Part shown: one piece after another, positions 23,018 to 33,499 of the stretch
How positions within the stretch are numbered: the stretch's first letter is position 1
Layout: every line of letters starts with the position of its first letter
From: Mustela lutreola
Taxonomy: Eukaryota; Chordata; Mammalia; Carnivora; Mustelidae
Reading direction: 5' to 3'
DNA: 64,000 nt
Assembly (NCBI RefSeq): GCF_030435805.1
Contig: NC_081303.1
Location: 72,329,910 to 72,393,909 of the forward strand
Position numbers and translations under genes: made by a program
The notes under the pieces: model-generated
The model's database searches: none
Seen by the model: only the letters and a program-made list of their open reading frames with translations
What the model was told of the DNA's origin: nothing

Positions 23018-24239
23018 CGAGTTCTGTTTATTTTTTTTAAATTAAACAATAAAAAATCAATCCCCATTTGTTGGAGTCATTGTGATTTGTGCTTTCTTTC
23101 ATTTTCAACTTTATGTGCCTGATGTAATAGATTTATCTGCTTTTTGCCTTGCATTCTTTGAGAAGTTTTCAAATGATTTTTAGTTTTAGATTTTTAAAAA
23201 TTTTTCAAATGACATATATTTTACTAAGTTGCCAGATTAAGATGGTGACACCTCCCTCCACACCTCCTATTTTGTCTTTCCAGGAAGTGTGAGATTTATT
23301 GTCTCTTTAAAGTTGTAATTCACAGGCTAGCTGGAGAGTGGTGGGTTAATTCCCAGACACTATACCTAGGATTCCAGTAGCTACTGCAAGTAAGTTCTAC
23401 GTTCTTTTATGTTGCCACACTTTATTTTATTTTGTTTTGTTTTATTTCCTCTTCTTTAGGTTATGAACATCCACTCAGTGGAGCCAACTTTTCACCAGAG
23501 AGAGATAGCAGAAAGGGAACAAGAGAAGAGCCTGTGTTCATTATGATTCTTTAAATAAACTTCATTTATTTTAAAACAGGGGCACTCTTCATCACAATTA
23601 ACTCAGAATATTCTTGCATTTAAAAAGAAAAAATAAATTGTGTAATTTTTAATTCATAAGACAGTGCATAGAAAGCACACAATGTGGTTATCTGCCTCAA
23701 AATTTTTATATTGAGAGGAAATAGAAAGCACAATTTTCAGAAACAACTATAAAATACAAGGAAAAATGTGAATTTCTCCAGTAAACTTCAACCTTTACAT
23801 TTAAAAATCACTCTATTTATTTTTACTAAAGCTAAGCACATAATTATACTAAAACATAATGATCTTGAATACGGTTCAGAGTCAGACATATTACAGTACA
23901 TAAGCTCTGCGCTTTTTCTCACTCAATTCAAAGCTATAGGCTCTGCCTATCTTTCAATATTATCCCTTAATTAACTGTTTTTTTTTTCTTCTGTGACAAG
24001 AAACAATAGAATGAAATTAGAATTCCTTTTTTCCTTTAAGCGCTCAGAGTTTTAACTATAGCTTTTTTTCTTTGTAGCAAGGAATGGTTGTAAATAGTTG
24101 TAACAAGAAGGGATGGTATTTTGTTTTATTAACTTCTGGGTTAATGTTGCCATTGCCTTTTAAAAACGAGGAACATAGTACTTGGAGAGACCTGAGACAT
24201 GTGTTTGCCCACAGAGCTAACAGAGAGCAATGAAAACTC
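23018..24239. other. Intergenic DNA, no gene seen
   Basis: AT-rich, unique-looking sequence. No coding signal recognised. Confidence 0.3.
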
Positions 24240-24830
24240 ATGTTTTTTTTTGTTGTTGTTGTTATTGTTTGTTTGTTTTTATGTTTGTTTGTTTTAATTG
24301 AATATATTTAACACATAACACTGGGTAAATTGAAGGTGTACAACATGGCACTTTGATACATTTATATATTGTAATATGATTGTCTTTGTAGCCATATTTG
24401 TCACGTTACATGATTATAGTCCCATATTGTTGCCTATATCTATTATACTGTGCATTGAAAATTATGGCTTATTTGCTATTCATTGCGAATGTGTACCCTT
24501 AAACTCCGTGAGTCTCATCTTCTCACTCCCATTCCCTAATAAACACCATTTTACCATCCGTTTTTTATGAGTATGACTTTTTTTTTTTTTTAAGGATTCC
24601 ACATATAAGCGATGTCATACAGTACTTGTCTTTCTCTATCTGACTTACCTCACTTAGCACTTGTGCTTATAGGGTTCATCCATGTTGTCTCACATGGTGG
24701 GATTCCCTCCTTTCTCATGGCCAGAGTCTCATGGCACATCTTTTTATCCAATCATGCACTGATGGGCATTTAGGTGGTTTCCATATCTTGGCTGCTGCTA
24801 ATAATGCTGTGGTGGGCATGGGGGTATGTA
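24240..24830 (-). mobile_element. Old L1 3' end, reverse
   Basis: Runs from a T/G-rich start through 'aaggtgtacaacatggcac ... gatacatttatatattgta' and then 'ccacatataagcgatgtcat ... tctatctgacttacctcactt ... gttcatccatgttgtc ... gggcatttaggtggtttcc', which is the L1 3' UTR and ORF2 C-terminal coding region read backwards. Many changes, no intact frame. Confidence 0.8.
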
Positions 24831-27800
24831 AATCTCTTTGAAATACATATGGATGTGCTCATCTACTGAGTCACTGACACATGAGAATCGTGTAGGTGTA
24901 TAGAACTGACACTCGTGTGTGTGACATCTAAGGGTGTTTGGAGCTTGTAGATGTGTGTGTACATGTACTTGGGTCCCCAAATAAGAGTGAGTAGATGCCA
25001 TTCTGATTTTCTGCTGAATGACTTCAGTTATAGCACTATATTCCCCAGAGGATCTTATGATTTTTGAGACCATTCTCCAGAAAGAGAAGAGGACACACAC
25101 ATGCCCTGTTCCCTCACCTTCCTCTGCTCCAGAGTCTGGTGGGAGGAAGATGATGTGCCTCAAGCCTAAGGTCTCTCTTGTGCCATTTAAATTGTAATAT
25201 TTAACTGAGCTCTTCCCTAGTACTTCTCCCGAGTCCTCTTGGGCCCTGGAAAGGCCAAACACTTTCCTGAGGGTTGTGTCTACTGGGAGGTCCCCTGTGG
25301 GCGGGAGGGAGTTGTCTGCTCCTCTAGTAGCTCAGAAGCTGGCAGAGCATAAATAGCTCATTCTACACCTACTTCAAGCTGAACAGACACAACTGGGCTT
25401 GCCTAGCACCTCTTGAGCCTGGGGACATGGCCTTCCTCCTCCTGGTCTACATGATCTCTCCTCTTTTCTCCATCCACAGTGGACATGCCTGACAACACTG
25501 GGAGAAGAGTCCTCAGTTACATGACTGGGAAAATGGTGGGTTGAAAAAAGGCTCTTAGGTATTCCCAGGGGATTTAAAATCATTTTTATTTCAATCCCTG
25601 GTTCTTAGGAGCTTTCATTTTATTGGTATTTTAAAACTAGTTGTCTTCCGTGAGCTTATTGTGTGGTGAGCTTAAGTGCAGGTACACCGTACAGTTGGGG
25701 AGTGAGGTTAGTACATTTTGCTTCAGCGGTATTTCCCTCTCACAGGTGCATATTGAGCCGGATGAAGAAGTGCTGGTAATGTAGGCTGTCATGTCGTTTT
25801 AAGACTCTGCTGTAATCTGATTGCCCAGTGATCTGTGCTCCTGAAGATCCCTCAGTTTACTGCATCGGCCCACCTGTATGCCTCGCAAAATGCAGAGTCC
25901 AGGAGTGCTCCGCCCTGGGAAACAGACAGAGAGAAAGTGGCAGAGAAAGTGGAATGACCATAGGAGAGAAGGAGAATGAGGACATGGGGGAGGGGGAAGG
26001 CGCAACACAGGGACGTGAGTGAGAGTGTTGTTTCTCCGTTAATTGAGGGCGGGTCTGGCAAAGGGGATGGTGGTTGCAGTTCGGATGATTTCTAACCCTT
26101 TAGAAGATTTCACTGTTCATTGTGCGGTATATACCGTAAGAGGAAGACGGTAAGATTCAACGAGGCACTATGATGTTTGTCCGGGCTAACTGCCGACGGT
26201 GAGGCTCACGTGAAGTACTGTGCCGTCAGATCTTGCAAACGTGAGGCCTCGTCTGCCACGGGGGCAGCCCATTCTGTTCAGGGACCTGCTTGCTGCCAAT
26301 CTTGTGTGGGAACAAAGGCTGTCACTCTCGGAGCCTTGCTCTCTTCCTCCTCTGCCAGATGGAATTGATAAGTGACCTTGGAAGCCACTGATGGGACTAA
26401 GATGGCCCAGCCCTGGAGATCTGAGACCTAGACCCCGTCCTGCATTTACATAGCATGGGACTATTGGCAAAGCATATTATATATATAGATACAAGTCTGT
26501 CTATCCATCTACCTACCCATCATCCATCTATTATCTATCATCTGTCGATCTCTCTGTAATATGTACATCTTCTATATATGGAGAGTTTCAAGGCTCAGAG
26601 GTGCTCATACTGTAATTCCAATTTTTTTCTCTCTTATGTGACTTTTCCTCTTTTAGTGGACTACTGGAAAACAAAGCTAATCCTATGCTTAAATGATAAG
26701 ATTGCTCAGTCAGATGTCTTTGCCAGAATTCTGTACACCTTCTTCTTCCTCCTTTATTTTGTCCGATCCTTCTCTCATGCTCATTTCCCCAGCGGCGCTG
26801 CCTCTGACCCTGACATTCCTGGGGGAAGTACAGGAAAGAATGCACGACGCCTGTGAGAACATCCCCCCCGCATGTGCTAGGTCTTCATCTCCAGTTGCAG
26901 GGGCTGCCTTCAAGCCCAGCTTCAGGGCGGAGGCATCTCCTCTGACAATGACAGCCAGTGCCTGTTGCTGAAGTCCTGACAATATGTTGCATCATCACAT
27001 TTCCTGGGGGACCCTGGGAAGGGTTCCAGGAAGAAAGGACTTCTAGGTATAATGCCCTCCCTGCCCATTGTTGGAATAGAGAAATGCAAGAGGGAATGAG
27101 TCCAAGGATACAGCTCAAGAGACTGGTGTCTTATTACCGGGCATCGAGGATGTGCCTCCCAAATGGACATGCTCCCCCCATTTGGGAGGGAGGAAACAGG
27201 TTGATCTCATGGGTCCTCAGTAGCTGGAAACAGGTTGATCTCATGCATCCGTTTGCCAGGACAGAGGTGTGCTGAGCAAAAGCCTGGCTGGAGGGTGGGC
27301 CTAAGTTATTCACTAACAAGTTTCCTGCTGCTGGATCCTCACCCTCAGAGAAGAGTAGAAAGAAGCTGAGGGAGTTCGGGGTTCAGGGACCATCCCTTGT
27401 TTGTAAGCTCCACCATCCCTACACTACCTCGTGAATCCTAGGCCATGGCAAGCAGGGGCCATTTTGTGCCCTGTGTGTGTGTGTGTGTGTGTGTGTGAAT
27501 TAAAGGCTGAGTTCCACCAGAAAACAAACTTGCTTGTTGAATTTGCACTATCAGGTATTGGTTTGTTTATCCGTGTCTGTGTTCCTCTCTAACGTGGGTC
27601 CCTAAGAGATGGCTGTTCTGCCTCCCTTTAGGATCCTAAAGCGAGGTCTGGGTAGCGAGAGGGAGGTGGATGGGGTGGGCGGCCATTTTCCAGCTCAGGA
27701 AAAACAGACAGCCTTCCCCAGCCGTGCGTCATACGTCCTGCACACAAGCAGAGTTGTTGAGGAGAAGAGAAGGAGAGAGACTGACTCTGGGCGAGTGTGG

Positions 27801-28900
27801 GAGGGAGGAATCAGGCCGTAGATGCCAGAGAAAGCCTGGGAAGGGTGAGGCACTCCACATGGAAGGTGGGAGGTTTGAGGTTCAGGTTCGGAGTGATTCT
27901 CAGCCCCCCGGAAGGAGACTGCATCCATGGTGGTGGTGGTGGGGGGTAACCATACAGGAGGCTCACTGATGGCAGAAGGCGTCAGGTTCTCCATTTTTCC
28001 TGATACCCCTGGAAAGGTCTTACAATCCCCTCCTTCTTCATTAACAATGGCTGTGTCGATCTGTGTTGAGTTTTTGGCAGGGAGAATTAGCAGAGCATCC
28101 TGGAAAGGTCACAAGAATTTCCATGGGAATTTAATTTAAACCTTAAAGCTCATTAGATGTTTACAGATGTGATGAAATTATATTATATCCACCTTGAAAA
28201 TAAAAGAATTAGTATTCTGAAAATGAAGTCACTTGCTCACTTAGCTGGAGGGAGACAAAAGTGGGATTTGATTTACTTTTTCCAGACTCCTAATCAAGTA
28301 CTCCATACAATGAATTGGATGAAAGAAAACATTACCTTTTAAAATATCTATTTGATTTTGTTCTCCAGGAAGCTGGTGAATATTCATATAAAATTTACTA
28401 TTAACCCTGTGTGTTTGCTCAAATATTGCTTCATTTAAGCTCTATGACCTTGTTAAATAGGAAACAAAACAAAACAGTAGAAATCTTTTCTTATAGGTAA
28501 GTGGGGCCATAAGACTTTTCCAGAGTCACCCAGAATCTGGGTGATGAACACTTGAGTCTCCTATCTCCTTCCCATATGCAGTAAATTGGATTTCTTGCTT
28601 ATAGTGAAGGGGTGCTATGAAGGCCATCCTCCTATGCTCAATGGAGATGTATTAGGAAGGTATAGAACTAACTGGAGTCCGAAGTTTCCAATTTCACTTC
28701 TATGGGACCTTGGATGAGTTATCACTCTTGGCTCAATTTGAGAAAAAAATAAAATATAAGCTCTCTAAAGTACATTTTTGCCCAAATTTTGGTTTTGATT
28801 ATGCCGTAGGAGGAAGTAAAGTTGTAATGGCAGGAGGACTTCTATTGACATGAGTTTGCTGGGCTCTGTCAATGTCAGGAACCATAGGCTGGTGCTCAGG
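24831..28900. other. Intergenic DNA upstream of OR6Y1
   Basis: About 4 kb with no supportable gene. Contains CT/TA microsatellite-like sequence (26461-26560), a GT run (27474-27497), a GGT run (27929-27946) and a perfect 12-bp inverted repeat near 27155-27189. The right end should contain the leader exon(s) and last intron of OR6Y1, but they could not be placed. Confidence 0.35.
27473..27498. repeat. (GT)n microsatellite
   Basis: About twelve uninterrupted GT units. Confidence 0.85.
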
Positions 28901-28910
28901 ACACAGGAAA

Positions 28911-28934
28911 AACTGATTTTGTTTGTGCCCCCAG
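28911..28934 (+). other. Splice acceptor before the OR6Y1 coding exon
   Basis: The run gattttgtttgtgcccccag ends in AG at 28933-28934, six bases before the ATG at 28941. It supports choosing 28941 rather than any start further upstream. Confidence 0.6.
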
Positions 28935-28940
28935 CCAGGT

Positions 28941-29918
28941 ATGATCAGCAAGGTTCTGGAAGTAGATAACCGTACAGCGACCATACATTTCATTCTTCTG
29001 GGATTTCCAACACGGCCGGCCTTCCAGATGTTGCTCTTCCTCATGTTCCTGGCAGCCTACCTGCTGACCTTGCTGGAGAATGCTCTCATTATCCTGGGCA
29101 TTCGCAGCGATGGGAAGTTGCACAAGCCCATGTACTTCTTCTTGAGCAATCTTTCCTTCCTGGAGATGTGGTATGTCACAGTCATCAGCCCCAAGATGCT
29201 GGTAGACTTCCTCAGCCATGATAAGACCATCTCCTTCAATGGCTGCATGACTCAACTTTACTTCTTTGTGACCTTTGTCTGCACGGAGTACATCCTTCTT
29301 GCTGTCATGGCCTTTGACCGCCACGTTGCCATTTGTAATCCACTACGCTACTCAGTTATCATGACCAACCAGCTGTGTGGTACATTGGCTGGGGGATGCT
29401 GGCTCTGTGGGCTCATGACTGCCATGATTAAGATGGTGTTCATAGCCCGACTCTACTACTGTGGCACACCCCGCATCAATCATTACTTTTGTGATATTTC
29501 TCCGCTCCTCAATGTCTGCTGTGAGGACTCCTCACAGGCTGAGCTAGTAGACTTCTTCTTGGCCCTCATGGTCATTGCCGTCCCCCTTTGTGTAGTGGTG
29601 GCATCTTACGCCTCCATTCTCAGCACCATCCTCAGGATCACTTCCGCACAGGGCCGCCAAAAGGCATTTTCCACCTGCGCCTCTCACCTGACAGTTGTAA
29701 TCCTCTTCTATTCCACAACCCTCTTCACCTACGCCCGCCCCAAGCTCATGTATGCCTATGATTCCAACAAAGCGGTGTCTGTGCTCTACACTGTCATTGT
29801 CCCCCTCCTCAACCCTATCATCTACTGTCTGAGGAATCGTGAAGTAAAGGTAGCCCTCAAGAAGACCATACTTTGCAAAGGAAGTGGGCCCACGGAAGAC
29901 GTGGCTTTGAGTAATTAA
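28941..29918 (+). CDS. OR6Y1: Olfactory receptor family 6 subfamily Y member 1 (OR6Y1 orthologue)
   Basis: Intact odorant receptor of 325 residues, the length I remember for human OR6Y1. Seen: glycosylation site NRT at 10-12; KPMYFFLSNLSFLE at the start of helix 2; Cys102 with the outer-loop cysteines around 184 and 194; HYFCDISPLL; KAFSTCASHL at 241-250; TLFTYARPKLMYAY, the family 6 outer-loop signature; NPIIYCLRN at helix 7. The sequence LEVDNRT...GFPTRPAFQ matches human closely. Odd points: the G-protein-coupling motif reads MAFDRH at 123-128 instead of DRY, and the human-like NVSCED reads NVCCED, adding a cysteine next to the conserved one. The frame extends a few codons upstream but without ATG, and a splice acceptor lies directly before 28941. 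A possible AATAAA signal is at 30263-30268. Confidence 0.95.
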   Translation: MISKVLEVDNRTATIHFILLGFPTRPAFQMLLFLMFLAAYLLTLLENALIILGIRSDGKLHKPMYFFLSNLSFLEMWYVTVISPKMLVDFLSHDKTISFNGCMTQLYFFVTFVCTEYILLAVMAFDRHVAICNPLRYSVIMTNQLCGTLAGGCWLCGLMTAMIKMVFIARLYYCGTPRINHYFCDISPLLNVCCEDSSQAELVDFFLALMVIAVPLCVVVASYASILSTILRITSAQGRQKAFSTCASHLTVVILFYSTTLFTYARPKLMYAYDSNKAVSVLYTVIVPLLNPIIYCLRNREVKVALKKTILCKGSGPTEDVALSN

Positions 29919-30769
29919 AAACATACAGAATCCCTTAAGGCCTGAGTCAGGAGCACATGAATCCACACCCCACACCTTATCCATCAGCCTCCAGTACTTC
30001 AACACTGATCCCCTGTGTTTGCGTGTCTGTGCATGCATGAGCATGGCTGAAGAGCCAGATCCCCAAGAGGTAGCCTCTTCTAGCTCAGTAGACAAGTTTT
30101 AAACATTTTCCAAGAATTATTTGAAATGAGGACATATTTTGTTCTTCCACTAACACGCGGAGTCCATAGAGCATGGATTTGTCTGTCTACTAATGTGTCA
30201 TCTGTGCATTCAGCTCTGTCACATAGGAGGTGTTTAATACGTATTTGTAGAAGGGATAATTGAATAAATAGACATTTGAACACAGAAGATGAAAATGGGA
30301 ATTGTAAATACATTTTGACATTTTGGCTCTTCCTGTTCCTCCCTTTCCCCCATCTTTCTTTCCGTTCTCCCTCTTTTTCTTCTTCCCTTCTAACTCTGTC
30401 CCATCTTCCCTCTTACAGACTTGAAGATTTGCTCCCTCTCTCCCTGCCTCTCTCCTTCCCTCCCCACTTCCTCCCACCTTTCTCTTTTTCTAGAGACACT
30501 GGTATGTGTTCATCCAAATAAAGTCATCATCTTATCATTTGTGGATTCCAAAAGTTCAAAGCCAATGAGTGGCCCAAGCTTTGTGAAAATCTCGGTAAAT
30601 TTTAGAATGTATACCATGTGTTTTCAAAATATTAACATTAAAAAGAAGATTTTCTATGTCTGCTTACTGTAGATTTTATTAGCAATTACTTTTCACTTCT
30701 TATACTGCAGTCAGCCTTTTTAAAATCAGATTTGTAAAGTATAATTCCATTCAATAAATTTCACCTTTT
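29919..30769. other. Downstream flank of OR6Y1
   Basis: Unique-looking DNA with AATAAA candidates at 30263-30268 and 30515-30520, and a CT-rich stretch at 30340-30490. No gene on either strand is supported. Confidence 0.4.
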
Positions 30770-31092
30770 TTAAAGTCCATTAAGTTTTGGAAAAGTATAT
30801 AGTTGTCAAACAACAACAATCACTACACAGAACATTTCCATCATCCCCCAAAATTTCTTTGTGCCTTTCTCACTAAGTCTTTTACTCATACCGCTAGACC
30901 TACCACTGGCAACTGACATGCTTTTTGTCCCTTTAGCTTTCCCTTTTCTAGAAATTCATATACATGGAATCATACAATCTATAATCTTCTGTGTCAGGCT
31001 CATTTGTCATAATGCCTTTAGGGTTCTTAAATTTTTTTAAGAACATGCAGTATCGTCAGTTTCAGGTATACAATATAATTATTCAACAGGTT
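30770..31092 (-). mobile_element. Old L1 3' UTR fragment, reverse
   Basis: Worn sequence of the 'aaagtatatagttgtcaaac ... acagaacatttccatcatcc ... gaaattcatatacatggaat' kind, an old mammalian L1 3' region read backwards, followed at 31035-31090 by another L1-like stretch. A Can-SINE lies immediately to the right. Confidence 0.6.
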
Positions 31093-31098
31093 TTGTGA

Positions 31099-31285
31099 TT
31101 TTTTAAAAGATTTTATTTATTTATTTGACAGAGATCACAAGTAGGCAGAGAGGCAGGCAGAGAGAATGGGGGAAGCAAGCTCCTTGCTGAGCAGAGAGCC
31201 CGATGCGGGACTCGATCCCAGGACCCTGAGATCATGGCCCAAGAGGAAGGCAGAGGCCCAACCCACTGAGCCACCCAGGCGCCCC
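31099..31285 (-). mobile_element. Can-SINE, reverse
   Basis: Full-length reversed SINE: AAAAGATTTTATTTATTTATTTGACAG at the left, 'agatcacaagtaggcagag' body typical of the mustelid type, and gccacccaggcgcccc at the right. Little diverged. Confidence 0.92.
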
Positions 31286-32019
31286 TCTTTGCCCTTTTAT
31301 ATCCTTATTTGAGGTAGCCTTGTTCTTTCAGTTACTGAGTCAATTATAACGGCAGGTTTGTCAGTTATCAGTGTTTTCTTTAATGAATTTTTAATTTTTA
31401 TGATTGTATACATATATATTTGGGATTTTTATGTTTTTTTGATATATTGAACACTTTACTATTCTGAAATTATACCCTTTATCTCAAAGAATGTCCCTGG
31501 TTCTAAAATTAACATTAGCTGATATTAATACAGTCACTACAGCTTGGATTCAATTTGGGGGTCATGGCATGTATTTTTCCCATCTTTGAATCTTTAAGTG
31601 ACCTGTGGTTCATAATTAAAGTAGACACCTTAGAGATTGTATATAAGTAGATTTTTTTTTATCCAACTGAGTAATCTCTGGTGTTAAATTTTAATCTCAT
31701 TTTTTACTGCCTTTTGAAATTAATCGAGTAGATTCCGTTTTGAGCAACTCCATTTTATGTCACCTTTGCCTTATAGGTGTTTGTTTTAGGGCAACTCTCT
31801 GTGACGATGGATGGAAGTGTTAGGGGTTTGTGCCTTCTTTTCTCTTGGGGCCCCTATGCTGCCTGTTGTACAATGTCCGGAAAATGTTCATTTTTCCCAG
31901 AATTTAATTTTTTAAGATGGGAGTTCAACTCCAATTTCTATTAACCCATTTTGGTAAGAGCAAGAGTTATTACTTACCTTTTTAATATTCATTAAGTTCT
32001 CAAGGCAACTTAAAAAATT
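31286..32019. other. AT-rich intergenic DNA
   Basis: Contains worn LINE-like pieces (for example 31370-31620, 'ttatgattgtatacatatat' onward, compatible with an old L1 read backwards) but nothing that can be classified firmly. No gene. Confidence 0.3.
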
Positions 32020-32430
32020 TATAACTTAACTCAATAAATATATGTTTATTATTTGTATATTTGTAAATATTATATAATATATACTAATTATTATAATATA
32101 AGAATATAAATATATACATATTTTTATAATAAATATAATTTAAATACATAATAAACATAACACATATTTATTATTAAATAATATATGTATAATATACATA
32201 TATAACATATTTTACACCTTTATTATTATACATAATATATATTACATGTGTGATATACATACATTATATATACACATATACCATGCATAATAGAACATGT
32301 TATATATTATTTAATGCAATAAATATTAATTATTAATACATTTATATGATTAACAGTTGTATTTAAATATAAATAACACATTATAAATATATTATTTAAT
32401 ATTATAAATAAATAATAAAATTTGAGGACA
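32020..32430. repeat. AT-rich low-complexity tract
   Basis: Some 400 bp that is almost only A and T with irregular TA and ATA units. Probably an expanded microsatellite or a matrix-attachment-like tract; function unknown. Confidence 0.85.
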
Positions 32431-32493
32431 TTGGTATATACATTTTTATTTTATTTTCTCTGGGCAATTATTTTTTATTTTTAATTATTTTTT

Positions 32494-32678
32494 AATTTTT
32501 TTTTAAGATTTTATTTATCTATTTGACAGAGATCACAAGTAGGCAGAGAGGCAGGTAGAGGAGGAAGCAGACTCCCTGCTGAACAGAGAGCCGGATGCGG
32601 GGCTCCATCCCAGGACCCTGGGATCATGACCTGAGCTGAAGGCAGAGGCTTTAACCCACTGAGCCACCCAGGCGACCC
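32494..32678 (-). mobile_element. Can-SINE, reverse
   Basis: Full-length reversed SINE with the mustelid-type 'agatcacaagtaggcagag' body. Flanks gcaattattttttat and gcaatgatttttttaa look like a worn target duplication. Confidence 0.9.
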
Positions 32679-32786
32679 AGCAATGATTTTTTTAAATTTT
32701 CTTTTATTTTTTTCAGTGTTCCAAGTTCATTGTTTATGCACCTCACCCAGTGCTTACTATAAATAAAATTTGAGGATGTTGGTATA

Positions 32787-32794
32787 TATATATA

Positions 32795-32847
<53 letters not shown>
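32787..32847. repeat. (TA)n(TG)n(TA)n(T)n tract
   Basis: Alternating TA and TG units followed by a T run, length-unstable microsatellite. Confidence 0.85.
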
Positions 32848-32868
32848 AATTTAAAAATGTGTAGAAAA

Positions 32869-33060
32869 GGAGGCCTGAGTGGCTCAGTCCATTAAGCGTC
32901 TGCCTTCAGCTCAGGTGATGACCCCAGGGTCCTGGGATCGAGCCCCGCATCCGGCTCCCTGCTCAGCGGGGAGCCTGCTCCTCCCTCGGCCTCTGCACCT
33001 GCCCCCGGCTTGGCCTCTGTCTCTCTCTCTCTCAAATGAGTAAATAAAATATTTTTAAAA
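32869..33060 (+). mobile_element. Can-SINE, forward
   Basis: tRNA-like head (aggcctgagtggctcagtcc), body with 'gggatcgagccccgcatccg', CT repeat and TAAATAAAATATTTTTAAAA tail. Flanks aaaatgtgtagaaaagg and aaaagtgtaggaaggg resemble a target duplication. It directly abuts the CpG-rich stretch to its right. Confidence 0.88.
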
Positions 33061-33084
33061 GTGTAGGAAGGGAGGGGAGCATCA

Positions 33085-33490
33085 CTTCAACGTGGAGGAC
33101 GTCGCTCTGAGCATCCTTAGGTCATGAGGGGGGACCACGAGTGCCTCCGCGGAGGACCCTGCGGGAGGGAGCGCGGGCAGGGAGCTGGAAACCGGGACCC
33201 GGGTCCCTTCACCCCGCATCTCCCCGCAGGGCAGGTGCTCGGTCAATGTGTGCGGAAGGAGCAAGTCAGGGCCGGCCTTTGAAGCTGGTGCACTCCGTGG
33301 TCGCCCCGGCATCAGCCGGTCGCTCCCTCCTCCTTTCCCAGCGTCCAGCCTCCGCGCTTCTGCCTGAAAAGGTCACGATCAAGGGGCCGTGGGTCGACCT
33401 CTGGCGTTGGTTGCCTGGTTCCTTCGAGCTGGGCTGCGGCTTCTCGCACACCCGCTTCGGGAGGGCGTGTGTGATCTGGCGTAAACCCAC
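33085..33490. promoter_or_regulatory. CpG-island-like segment
   Basis: About 400 bp with high GC content and, by my hand count, roughly 35 CpG dinucleotides, an observed/expected ratio that I estimate near 0.8. This stands out sharply from the AT-rich surroundings. It contains open frames on both strands without recognisable protein similarity. It lies between the 3' ends of OR6Y1 (+) and OR10R (-), so it is not in the place of an OR promoter. It could be an orphan CpG island, a promoter of an unannotated transcript, or a transposed GC-rich fragment. Confidence 0.5.
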
Positions 33491-33499
33491 AGTCTGAAA

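Noticed and set aside
29544-30095. Long minus-strand open frame over the OR6Y1 end
   Set aside because: It is a shadow of the OR6Y1 coding sequence; the same applies to antisense frames over OR6P1 (18676-19131), OR10X1 (692-1243) and both OR10R genes.
32020-32430. AT-rich tract as a replication origin or centromere-like satellite
   Set aside because: No repeating unit of satellite length and no supporting motif; simple AT-rich low-complexity DNA explains it.
33141-33497. 118-codon frame in the CpG-rich segment
   Set aside because: GC-rich DNA has few stop codons by chance; frames are open on both strands and none has a recognisable motif or clear splice context.
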